Of a DNA stretch of 10,366 bases, positions 1 to 5,793 are shown one piece after another. The notes under the pieces were generated by a model. That model was not told where the DNA came from and made no database searches. It saw nothing but the letters and a program-made list of their open reading frames with translations. How positions within the stretch are numbered: position 1 is the stretch's first letter; each line of letters begins with the position of its first letter. The position numbers and the translations under genes are program-made. The stretch is from Vulcanimicrobiota bacterium (lineage in GTDB: Bacteria; Vulcanimicrobiota; Vulcanimicrobiia; Vulcanimicrobiales; Vulcanimicrobiaceae): NCBI GenBank assembly GCA_003167055.1, contig PMUE01000191.1, positions 1 to 10,366 on the forward strand, read 5' to 3'.

Positions 1-884
1 GCGTTCATCATGATGAACATGTACTCGAGGCCACGATTGGCTTCGCCGACCAGATAGCCGACGGCGCCTTTGCCCTTCTCACCGAACTTCATCGTACACG
101 TCGGGTTGCCGTTGATCCCGAGCTTGTGCTCGATACCGGCGCAGACGACGTCGTTGCGCTCACCGAGCGCGCCGGTATCGTTCACGAGCACTTTGGGCAC
201 GATGAAGAGCGAGATGCCCTTGACGCCTTCGGGCGCGTCGGGAAGACGCGCGAGCACCAAGTGCACGATGTTCTCCGCCATGTCGTGCTCACCAAAGGTG
301 ATGAAAATCTTCTCGCCGGTGATCAGGTGATGATCGCCGTCGGGGACCGCCTTGGTGCGCACTTGCGCAAGATCCGAACCGGCTTGCGGCTCGGTCAAGT
401 TCATCGTGCCGGTCCACTTGCCCGAAACGAGATTGGGAATCCACTTCTGCTTCTGGTCGTGCGAACCGACCAGTTCGATCGCTTCGATCGCGCCTTGATT
501 GAGCAGCGGACCGTTGGCAAAACCGATGTTCGCGGCGTTCCACATCTCGAGCGTCGGACCGAGCAAGAGCGAAGGCAAGCCTTGACCGCCGTACTCGGCC
601 GGAACCGGAAGACCGATCCAGCCGGCGTCGGCAAATTTTTTGTACGCTTCCTTGAAGCCCTTGGGCGTCCTGACCTCACCGTTGTTCCAGGTGCAGCCCT
701 CTTTGTCGGCAACACGATTGAGCGGATCGAGCACGCCGGTTGCAAACGATCCGGCTTCCTCGAGAATCGACTCCCACACATCGGTCGTATCCTCAAATCC
801 AGGAAGCTTCGCGACTTCGTCGACGCCTGCGAGCTCGCGCAGAACGAATTGCATGTCGCGCAGTGGGGCTTGGTAGGTGCTCAT
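1..884 (-). CDS. Acyl-CoA dehydrogenase, DmdC-like (3' end beyond window)
   Basis: FAD-dependent acyl-CoA dehydrogenase that would form the alpha,beta double bond of an acyl-CoA thioester in the cytoplasm. Reading down from the ATG at 884 gives 294 codons without a stop to the window edge, so only the N-terminal half is present. Seen: an APLRDMQFVL start and LPGFED near residues 27-32, PAEYGGQGLP (95-104), the flavin/substrate-loop signature NLTEPQAGSDL (162-172), ITGEKIFIT (188-196), and NIVHLVLARLPDAPEG (205-220). This set and the N-terminal extension match the long (about 600 aa) family that includes 3-methylmercaptopropionyl-CoA dehydrogenase DmdC; members also act on other fatty acyl-CoAs, so the substrate is not settled. 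GGAGGAG at 897-903, 12 nt upstream, is a plausible ribosome binding site. The gene lies 25 bp after padR on the same strand and is probably cotranscribed with it and regulated by it. Confidence 0.93.
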   Translation of the reverse strand, partial: MSTYQAPLRDMQFVLRELAGVDEVAKLPGFEDTTDVWESILEEAGSFATGVLDPLNRVADKEGCTWNNGEVRTPKGFKEAYKKFADAGWIGLPVPAEYGGQGLPSLLLGPTLEMWNAANIGFANGPLLNQGAIEAIELVGSHDQKQKWIPNLVSGKWTGTMNLTEPQAGSDLAQVRTKAVPDGDHHLITGEKIFITFGEHDMAENIVHLVLARLPDAPEGVKGISLFIVPKVLVNDTGALGERNDVVCAGIEHKLGINGNPTCTMKFGEKGKGAVGYLVGEANRGLEYMFIMMN

Positions 885-909
885 GCTCGTCGTGTTCTCC
901 TCCGCCGAT

Positions 910-1299
910 TTAGGCGGCGCTGACGTTGTAGAGTTCGTTGCGTAGGCGGGCGATGGAGCCCGCGAGCGTATCGAGGTAAGGAAGCATGCCCGACTTGATG
1001 CGTTCGAGTCGCGCACGGCCGGCATCGGTGATGCGGTAGTAGCGGCGCGAGCGTTTGGTGGGATGTTCCCACTCCCCGACGATGAAGCCGCGCTCCTCCA
1101 ACCGTCGCAACAGCGGATAAATCGTATTGGTATTCACCGCCAGCAGGCCGGCGCAGACCGCGTCGATTCGCGCCATCAGCCCCGAGCCGTGGTCCGGCTC
1201 CTCGGCCAGCAAATGCAGCACCAGGACCGGAAAGACGGTCTTGGACTTGATCGGTCCGCGAAGGACCTCTTCAGCTGGGGCGACGGGCTTGGAGCTCAT
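910..1299 (-). CDS. PadR-family transcriptional regulator
   Basis: A 129-aa winged-helix DNA-binding regulator of the short PadR type. The wHTH covers about residues 20-95. Family signatures seen are DHGSGLMARID (36-46, usually HGYEL..RI), NTNTIYPLLRRLEERGFI (56-73, recognition helix and start of the wing) and RRYYRITDAGRARLE (85-99), followed by a short C-terminal helix (100-129) that would serve in dimer formation. PadR proteins are usually repressors relieved by small phenolic or other ligands and often control a neighbouring gene. Here the partner is the acyl-CoA dehydrogenase 25 bp downstream. The start is the ATG at 1299; it has no Shine-Dalgarno upstream and sits inside the inverted repeat at 1299-1327, which suggests autoregulation and a very short leader. 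The ligand is unknown. Confidence 0.93.
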   Translation of the reverse strand: MSSKPVAPAEEVLRGPIKSKTVFPVLVLHLLAEEPDHGSGLMARIDAVCAGLLAVNTNTIYPLLRRLEERGFIVGEWEHPTKRSRRYYRITDAGRARLERIKSGMLPYLDTLAGSIARLRNELYNVSAA

Positions 1300-1343
1300 A
1301 TTAGATAGAACATTATTAAATCTAATAAGGCTTCAACCTTCAA
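1299..1343 (-). promoter_or_regulatory. padR promoter and candidate PadR operator
   Basis: This AT-rich island lies in a GC-rich context. An inverted repeat with perfect 8-bp arms, TATTAGAT (1299-1306) and ATCTAATA (1320-1327), is separated by 13 bp. On the minus strand a candidate -35 TTGAAG (1343-1338) is 17 bp from a candidate -10 TTTAAT (1320-1315), which would start RNA a few bases before the padR ATG. The arms cover the end of the spacer and the edge of the -10 on one side and the start codon on the other, so a bound dimer would block transcription. The inverted repeat is seen directly; the promoter assignment and PadR binding are inference. Confidence 0.5.
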
Positions 1344-1348
1344 GCCCC

Positions 1349-3340
1349 CTACTTGACCGGGCATGACTGGCCGACCAAGAGGACGCCCTTGAACGCGGGC
1401 TGGTCGCTGGTCGGGAAGGGCGCTGCCCCTGAGGGCTTGACGCAGTTCGCGGCCGCCAGGTAGGCCATGATCGAGGCGTACGTGGCTGGGCTGAGCGAGC
1501 CCGGTGCGGTCAGCGGCATCTGTTTGGTCACGATGGTCCGCAGCGCCGAAACGCTGAGATGCGAACCGCCGAACGCCGAGCCGGTGAGCGCGGGGGCCGA
1601 GATGCCTTGCAGTTGCGCGCCGTGGCAAGCGCTGCACGATTGCGCGTATGCCGCCTGACCGGCCGTGACTTGTGCTTGGGTGTACGGCACGGTGCCCATC
1701 TGGACGGCGCCGCTCGCCGCAGCGGCGACAACCGCGGCTTGCCCGGTCGTGTCGTTGTGCACCGGATTGGTCGCACCGACGCTAAACGCCATCACGTAAT
1801 CGCCGCTCGTCGCCGGAACGTTCGGCGTTTTCTGGTTTCCCGGCTCGCCGACCACCACGACCAGATATTCTTGCCCATCAACATGATATGCCGAGAACGG
1901 GGCGACGACCGAGCTGTGCGTCGCATAGGTCCAGAGTTGCTTTCCGGTTTTGGTATCGAGTGCGTAGAGATTTCCCGCGAGGTCACTTGTAAACGTGAGC
2001 CCGGTCGAGGTAATGAGCGCGCCGCCCTGCGCCGGAAACGGCACCGGTGTGCGCCACGCCATTTTTCCCGTGGAGACGTCCACCGCATTGACGATGCCCG
2101 TGCCGTCTTGGCGTTTCGTAGGCGGTCCGCCACGATAATTCTGGCCTTCCTTCCAGGGCGGTTGCACGGCGTAGCTATGGAAGATCCCGCACTCTTGCGT
2201 GACCGGAATGATGAAGTAATTCGTCGACGCATCGTACGCGCCGCCGTTCCATTCCGCGCCGCCGCCATGGTTTGGACACGCCTTGAGACCCGCCGGCGTC
2301 GGGTTCATATCGAGCCCATATTGATTTGCTACCGGTAAACGATGCACCACGGCGCCGCTGGCGCGATCGAGAATAACAAAGTTCCCCGCCTTATCGGCGA
2401 CCGCGAGAAGATGTTGGCTTTGCCCGTTCACCGTACCGTCGAAGAGTACAGGTGGCATGGCGGGATCCGCATCGTGCGCATCCGGATTGAGGATTTGGTA
2501 GTACCACTTCATCTTTGGCTGTGCGCCCGAGATATCGAGTGCGACGATTGAGTCGCTGTAGAGATTCTTGCCTTGCCGCGTCAGGTCAGAAAAGTCGGGC
2601 GCCGCATTGCCCGGGTCGATGTAGAGCGTGTCGGTTGCCGGGTCGACGGAAAGACCGCCCCACAGCGCAGCACCGCCGTGCTTCCACGAATCGCCCGGCC
2701 ACGTTTCATGTCCCGGCTGCCCCGGCGCGGGAATCGTGTCCCATTGCCAGAGCTTCGTACCGTCGGCAGCGTTAAAGGCCTGGATGCTGCCGTTGCCGCC
2801 GAAATCGCCGCCGGCGACGCCGATCAAAAGCATCTGCTTATACGGATACACGGCCATCGAATACCAGTTGTTGGACTGATTCGAACAGCCCGTGATGTTC
2901 CACAGTTCTTTGCCGGTCGCGGCATCGAGCGCACGCACGTGGCAGTCGAGCGTCGCGATAAAGATCTTGCCGTCTGCAAGTCCGACGCCGCGGTTGGCCG
3001 CAAAATCGAGAACTGCCGCCGGTGTGTACGGTGCATCCCACTTAAGCGCACCGGTCTTAGCATCGAGAGCGAGTACGTTGTTGTGCGGAGTGGAGATATA
3101 CATCACCCCGTTCGCAATAATCGGCGCTGCCTCTTGTTCGCCGATGTCGGCGAGTTGCGTCGTCCATGCCGGCGCGAGCTGCGCGACGTTCGACGAATCG
3201 ATCGTCGAGGTGACTGCGCGGTTGAAGCCGAGATTGTATCCCGGAAGGAGCCAGTCGCCATTGCTTGTTGACGAGCCGCCGGATTGCGAGCAACCTGTTA
3301 GTACAAAAGCGAACGCAAGAATACGCGATAGGGTCTTCAC
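1349..3340 (-). CDS. PQQ-dependent dehydrogenase with C-terminal cytochrome c, lipoprotein
   Basis: Quinohemoprotein dehydrogenase of 663 aa. It would oxidise an alcohol or sugar-like substrate outside the cytoplasmic membrane and pass electrons through its own heme to the respiratory chain. The lipoprotein signal ends in the lipobox LTGC (Cys17). An eight-bladed propeller follows (about 28-520), with repeated motifs such as ALDAKTGALKW (91-101), ALDAATGKELW (137-147) and ALDTKTGKQLW (460-470). The segment NPDAHDAD (285-292) aligns with the family's PHDxWDxD, making Asp287 the likely catalytic base. The cytochrome c domain (about 555-635) has CSACH (569-573) and a likely axial Met608 in KQMP. 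The vicinal Cys-Cys of methanol dehydrogenases is absent: the site around 110-112 reads VLD. The start is GTG at 3340, with AAGGA (3349-3353) overlapping the stop of the upstream gene. It is the last gene of the operon; the substrate is unknown. Confidence 0.92.
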   Translation of the reverse strand: MKTLSRILAFAFVLTGCSQSGGSSTSNGDWLLPGYNLGFNRAVTSTIDSSNVAQLAPAWTTQLADIGEQEAAPIIANGVMYISTPHNNVLALDAKTGALKWDAPYTPAAVLDFAANRGVGLADGKIFIATLDCHVRALDAATGKELWNITGCSNQSNNWYSMAVYPYKQMLLIGVAGGDFGGNGSIQAFNAADGTKLWQWDTIPAPGQPGHETWPGDSWKHGGAALWGGLSVDPATDTLYIDPGNAAPDFSDLTRQGKNLYSDSIVALDISGAQPKMKWYYQILNPDAHDADPAMPPVLFDGTVNGQSQHLLAVADKAGNFVILDRASGAVVHRLPVANQYGLDMNPTPAGLKACPNHGGGAEWNGGAYDASTNYFIIPVTQECGIFHSYAVQPPWKEGQNYRGGPPTKRQDGTGIVNAVDVSTGKMAWRTPVPFPAQGGALITSTGLTFTSDLAGNLYALDTKTGKQLWTYATHSSVVAPFSAYHVDGQEYLVVVVGEPGNQKTPNVPATSGDYVMAFSVGATNPVHNDTTGQAAVVAAAASGAVQMGTVPYTQAQVTAGQAAYAQSCSACHGAQLQGISAPALTGSAFGGSHLSVSALRTIVTKQMPLTAPGSLSPATYASIMAYLAAANCVKPSGAAPFPTSDQPAFKGVLLVGQSCPVK

Positions 3341-3352
3341 GCCTTTGATCCT

Positions 3353-4537
3353 TTACGGTTCGAGGACGACTTTGATGTAACCATCGCTGCGGGCATCGAA
3401 TTTGGCGAATGCGTCGGCAGCGTCCCGAAGGGGGAGCCGCTGCGTCACAATCGTACTCGGCTTCATACGCCCGGCGACGATCATATCGCGCAAGTGGTCG
3501 TTATAGTTTTCGTCATCATCGCGACCCATACCAATCATCACGCCCTTCTTGAACAACACGCCCCACGGAATGACGTACTCGCCGCGTTTCGCCTCGCTGC
3601 TCCGCGCGTGCGGATCGCTATCAAGGAAGACGCCGATGATCGATAGGCGGCCTTTGGGCGCGATGATACGGGCTAGGTCGTCGATCACTGTGGTCGGATG
3701 TTCGACGGCGTAATCGCGCGGGTCGCGGGCCTGAAAGCCGATTGCATCGATGCACACCGTCGCGCCGAGATTGGCTTCCTCACCGCGCCACGCGATGCCG
3801 GAGCGCTCGCGTGCAATCTGTTCGAGAATGCGATCGGCGGCGTGGCCCTTCGACATGTCGATCGGGACCGCACCCAGCTCGCCGGCTTTGTCGAGCCGTG
3901 CGGCAATCGCGTCGACGACGAAGACCTGCGCGGCGCCGCGCACAAATGCGCACATCGCCGCCAAGAGGCCGATTGCTCCCGCGCCGTAGATCACGACGAT
4001 ATCGCCGTTACGAATGTCGACCATTTGGGTTGCGTGAAAGGCGGTCGGCAACGCATCGGCCAGCAGCACGAAGTCGTGCTCGAAGCGATCGCCGGGCTCG
4101 CCCGGCAGTCGTAAGCAGTTGGCGTCGCCGAACGGCACGCGCAGCAATTCGGTCTGCGCCCCGGTGTAGCCGCCCATGCCGGGATAGCCGTACGCGGCGC
4201 CGGCTTTGCCCGGATTGTTCGTAAGACACTGCGCCGAATAGCCGTGCACGCAGTTGGCGCAGAACCCGCAACAGATGTGCGTCGGCACTGTAACGCGATC
4301 GCCGACGCGGACGTTGACGACCGCGTCACCCACCCGCTCGACCACACCGAGCGGCTCGTGGCCGATCACCATCCGGTCGCCGCCGCCGAGGCGTCCTTCG
4401 TACATGTGCAAGTCGGTGCCGCAAATCGCCGTCGACGTGAGGCGGAGCAGCACGTCGGTCGGTGCTTTTATCGCGGGCTCTTCAACGGCTTCAATGGTGA
4501 TGTTCCGCGGCCCGTTGAGTACGACGGCTTGCATCAT
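3353..4537 (-). CDS. Zinc-dependent formaldehyde/alcohol dehydrogenase (MDR family)
   Basis: Cytoplasmic NAD-dependent medium-chain dehydrogenase of 394 aa, closest in pattern to glutathione-independent formaldehyde dehydrogenase of pseudomonads (about 398 aa). Catalytic zinc ligands seen are Cys39 (ICGTD), His60 in GHE and probably Asp161 (LLADALPT), the position where that family has Asp in place of Cys. The structural zinc is held by Cys90, Cys93, Cys96 and Cys104 (CGFCANC...C). NNPGKAGAAYGYPGMGGYTG (107-126) is the family's typical insertion. The Rossmann glycine motif is GAGAIG (185-190), with Asp209 (VVDA) ending beta-2 as expected for NAD rather than NADP. The ATG at 4537 is supported by GGAGG at 4546-4550, 8 nt upstream; the next ATG (4534) would sit 11 nt away. 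It lies 17 bp after the selenoprotein gene and 12 bp before the PQQ dehydrogenase. The substrate could be formaldehyde, another aldehyde or an alcohol. Confidence 0.92.
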   Translation of the reverse strand: MMQAVVLNGPRNITIEAVEEPAIKAPTDVLLRLTSTAICGTDLHMYEGRLGGGDRMVIGHEPLGVVERVGDAVVNVRVGDRVTVPTHICCGFCANCVHGYSAQCLTNNPGKAGAAYGYPGMGGYTGAQTELLRVPFGDANCLRLPGEPGDRFEHDFVLLADALPTAFHATQMVDIRNGDIVVIYGAGAIGLLAAMCAFVRGAAQVFVVDAIAARLDKAGELGAVPIDMSKGHAADRILEQIARERSGIAWRGEEANLGATVCIDAIGFQARDPRDYAVEHPTTVIDDLARIIAPKGRLSIIGVFLDSDPHARSSEAKRGEYVIPWGVLFKKGVMIGMGRDDDENYNDHLRDMIVAGRMKPSTIVTQRLPLRDAADAFAKFDARSDGYIKVVLEP

Positions 4538-4545
4538 GTTTTCAG

Positions 4546-4550
4546 CCTCC
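4546..4550 (-). promoter_or_regulatory. Shine-Dalgarno of the zinc dehydrogenase
   Basis: GGAGG on the minus strand, 8 nt before the ATG at 4537. It favours the first of two adjacent ATG codons as the start. Confidence 0.75.
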
Positions 4551-4554
4551 GGGG

Positions 4555-5142
4555 TTATTCCGGTAGTTCTTTAAATGATTGCTTTACGCGATATTCACTG
4601 CTTGGATAGCGCGAGCGCAACTCCGCCCACTGCGTCAACATTTCGTCGCTGTCGGGGTCACGCCGATAGCGCGTCACACCGAGATAGTATTGCGCCTCGG
4701 GCGCCGCATAGCTAGTCGAAAACCGGCGCAGCACGTCGACATAGCAGCGCTCCGCGTCGTCGAAGCGCTTCAAGCGCAGCAACGCCAATCCAAACGCGCA
4801 CTGCAAACGCGGGATGAACTCGAACGGCGGCAAGAACCCGTCCCAGCGGTACAGTTCGTAACCGTCGCTGTGCATGATGCGCATATCCGGTGTCCAGATG
4901 TGGTGAATGGTATGAAGAAATTGATTGTTCTTCGGGTCCGAGTTGTCGATCTGCACGGGGATTGCGTGCGCGGTGATCGCTTCTTTGACTGAATCGAGCG
5001 GATACGTCACGGCATCCAGCGCTTGGCATCCCCCTCAATGGGGGTTGAAGATATCTAGAAAGACGAATTTTCGCTCGTCCCGCGCGCGCTCGAGCATCGC
5101 CGGGTAGTCATGCTGCCAGAAGGCCGATTCTTGCGTTTCCAT
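4555..5142 (-). CDS. Selenocysteine-containing thioredoxin-like protein with TPR-like tail
   Basis: A 195-residue protein read through one in-frame TGA (5035-5037) as selenocysteine 36. The frame is continuous and conserved in character on both sides. Upstream: METQESAFWQ start, then KFVFLDIFNPH (25-35). The redox motif is U36-G-G-C39, then QALDAVTYP. The cis-proline loop is IWTP (82-85), then DGYELYRWDGFLPPFEF. Residues about 110-185 form two helical TPR-like repeats (LRLKRFDDAERCYVDVLRRF; AAPEAQYYLGVTRY). This architecture is known in Cys form as thioredoxin-family proteins with a tetratricopeptide tail. Sec at the attacking position predicts a fast thiol-disulfide or peroxide reductase in the cytoplasm, since no signal peptide is seen. 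The ATG at 5142 is chosen because sequence before it is not protein-like; its SD is weak. It is the first gene of the operon with the two dehydrogenases. Alternatives are a nonsense pseudogene or a TGC-to-TGA sequencing error; the position of the TGA and the hairpin argue against both. Confidence 0.85.
4997..5023 (-). promoter_or_regulatory. Candidate bacterial SECIS hairpin
   Basis: Downstream of the TGA the RNA can fold GGAUGC (5017-5012), loop CGUGAC (5011-5006), GUAUCC (5005-5000): six base pairs including one G-U. The stem may extend by AGC (5023-5021) with GCU (4999-4997) across a three-base bulge GCU (5020-5018). The loop starts 24 nt after the TGA and has a G as its second base. This fits the known bacterial SECIS pattern: a hairpin inside the coding region, apical loop about 16-37 nt after UGA, and a G among the first two loop bases for SelB binding. 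The fold was found by eye, without energy calculation. Confidence 0.65.
5035..5037 (-). other. In-frame TGA, proposed selenocysteine codon
   Basis: The TGA falls in the place of the first Cys of a thioredoxin CxxC motif, with the resolving Cys three codons later (TGA GGG GGA TGC). Translation continues in the same frame for 159 codons to a TAA. TGA is used as a true stop elsewhere in the window (the MFS gene at 8119-8121), so general reassignment of TGA is unlikely. Confidence 0.85.
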
Positions 5143-5196
5143 GCCTAAGCCTAGCACATCTCGCTCACATCGCGTTGATCCTTCCGCAACATCCGC

Positions 5197-5793
5197 ATGC
5201 GAGACTCTCCCGTCGTGGGAGACTGCTATAGCCTTGCCCGGGCCCTTATCGTGCCGAACCGTTCCGTCGGCGTGAGCGCAATCGCTGCAACACTCGAGCG
5301 CTTCGGCTCCGCCGCGCTGCGCTTCGCCTTTGAGCGAAATACGCGCGTTGCGCCGCTGCATCGCGGCGAGACGTACGCGCAAGCATCAGCAGCGCTCATG
5401 CGCCTCGGGATCGACGTTGACGCGTGGCCCGCGCCGCCGGCCGGCTTGTTCGTAGTCGAGGAGCGCACGGTGTACTTACGTTCGCGCAGCGCGATGACGG
5501 TGGCCCACGAATTTGGTCACGCCCTTGACTGCGCGCTCGGATCCGGCGTGTATCGCTCGGGCATCGATCCGCTGATTCGCCGGCTCTTCATCAATGCGCG
5601 CAGTTTCATCACGCCATACGCCGCGACCGGTATCGACGAATATTTTGCCGAGGGGCTCCGCGCGTTTGTGGAGGCTAATGATCCTGCGTCACACTGGCCA
5701 CGCGCGACGCGCGCTAGGCTTGAGGCGATCGATCCCGGGATGTATGAGTATGTCGAGCAGCTCTTCGCGGTAGACTTTCGCGCCGCGGCGTAG
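5197..5793 (+). CDS. Small zinc metallopeptidase, anthrax lethal factor-like (ATLF/M34-type) domain
   Basis: A 198-aa protein with a gluzincin-type active site. HEFGH (104-108) gives two zinc ligands and the catalytic Glu105. After it, SFITPYAATGIDEYFAEGLR (136-155) gives Tyr141 and Glu148. In anthrax lethal factor the catalytic domain has HEFGH, then Tyr728 and the zinc ligand Glu735, spaced seven residues in an E-F-F-A-E-A context; here Tyr141 and Glu148 have the same spacing and context. The C-terminal helix region (DPASHWPRATRARLEAIDP, 162-180) also parallels that domain. The protein is essentially one catalytic domain, with no recognisable toxin delivery domains and no clear signal peptide. 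The first ATG (5197) is used; it has no SD, and GTG codons at 5251 or 5272 are possible later starts. It is divergent from the selenoprotein operon and directly convergent with the modular secreted protein. The substrate is unknown. Confidence 0.75.
   Translation: MRDSPVVGDCYSLARALIVPNRSVGVSAIAATLERFGSAALRFAFERNTRVAPLHRGETYAQASAALMRLGIDVDAWPAPPAGLFVVEERTVYLRSRSAMTVAHEFGHALDCALGSGVYRSGIDPLIRRLFINARSFITPYAATGIDEYFAEGLRAFVEANDPASHWPRATRARLEAIDPGMYEYVEQLFAVDFRAAA

Noticed and set aside
126..923. Long plus-strand open frame
   Set aside because: It is antisense to the acyl-CoA dehydrogenase, with an Arg-rich composition typical of a shadow frame in GC-rich DNA.
1329..1346. Hairpin GGCTT...AAGCC after the PQQ dehydrogenase as a terminator
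   Set aside because: The stem is only 5 bp with an 8-nt loop and no clear run of U follows; it may instead be chance or part of the padR promoter.
1559..3271. Long plus-strand open frames opposite the PQQ dehydrogenase
   Set aside because: Their products lack recognisable motifs, while the minus strand encodes a full-length enzyme with signal peptide, catalytic Asp and heme site.
4555..5010. A 151-residue protein starting at the GTG at 5010
   Set aside because: It would lack the first beta strand and the redox motif. The preceding codons continue the thioredoxin fold in frame, and this GTG lies in the loop of the candidate SECIS.
5035..5382. A separate 115-residue minus-strand protein ending at the TGA
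   Set aside because: Only its last 35 residues look like protein (start of a thioredoxin fold). The earlier part is antisense to the peptidase gene. The real gene starts at 5142 and reads through the TGA.
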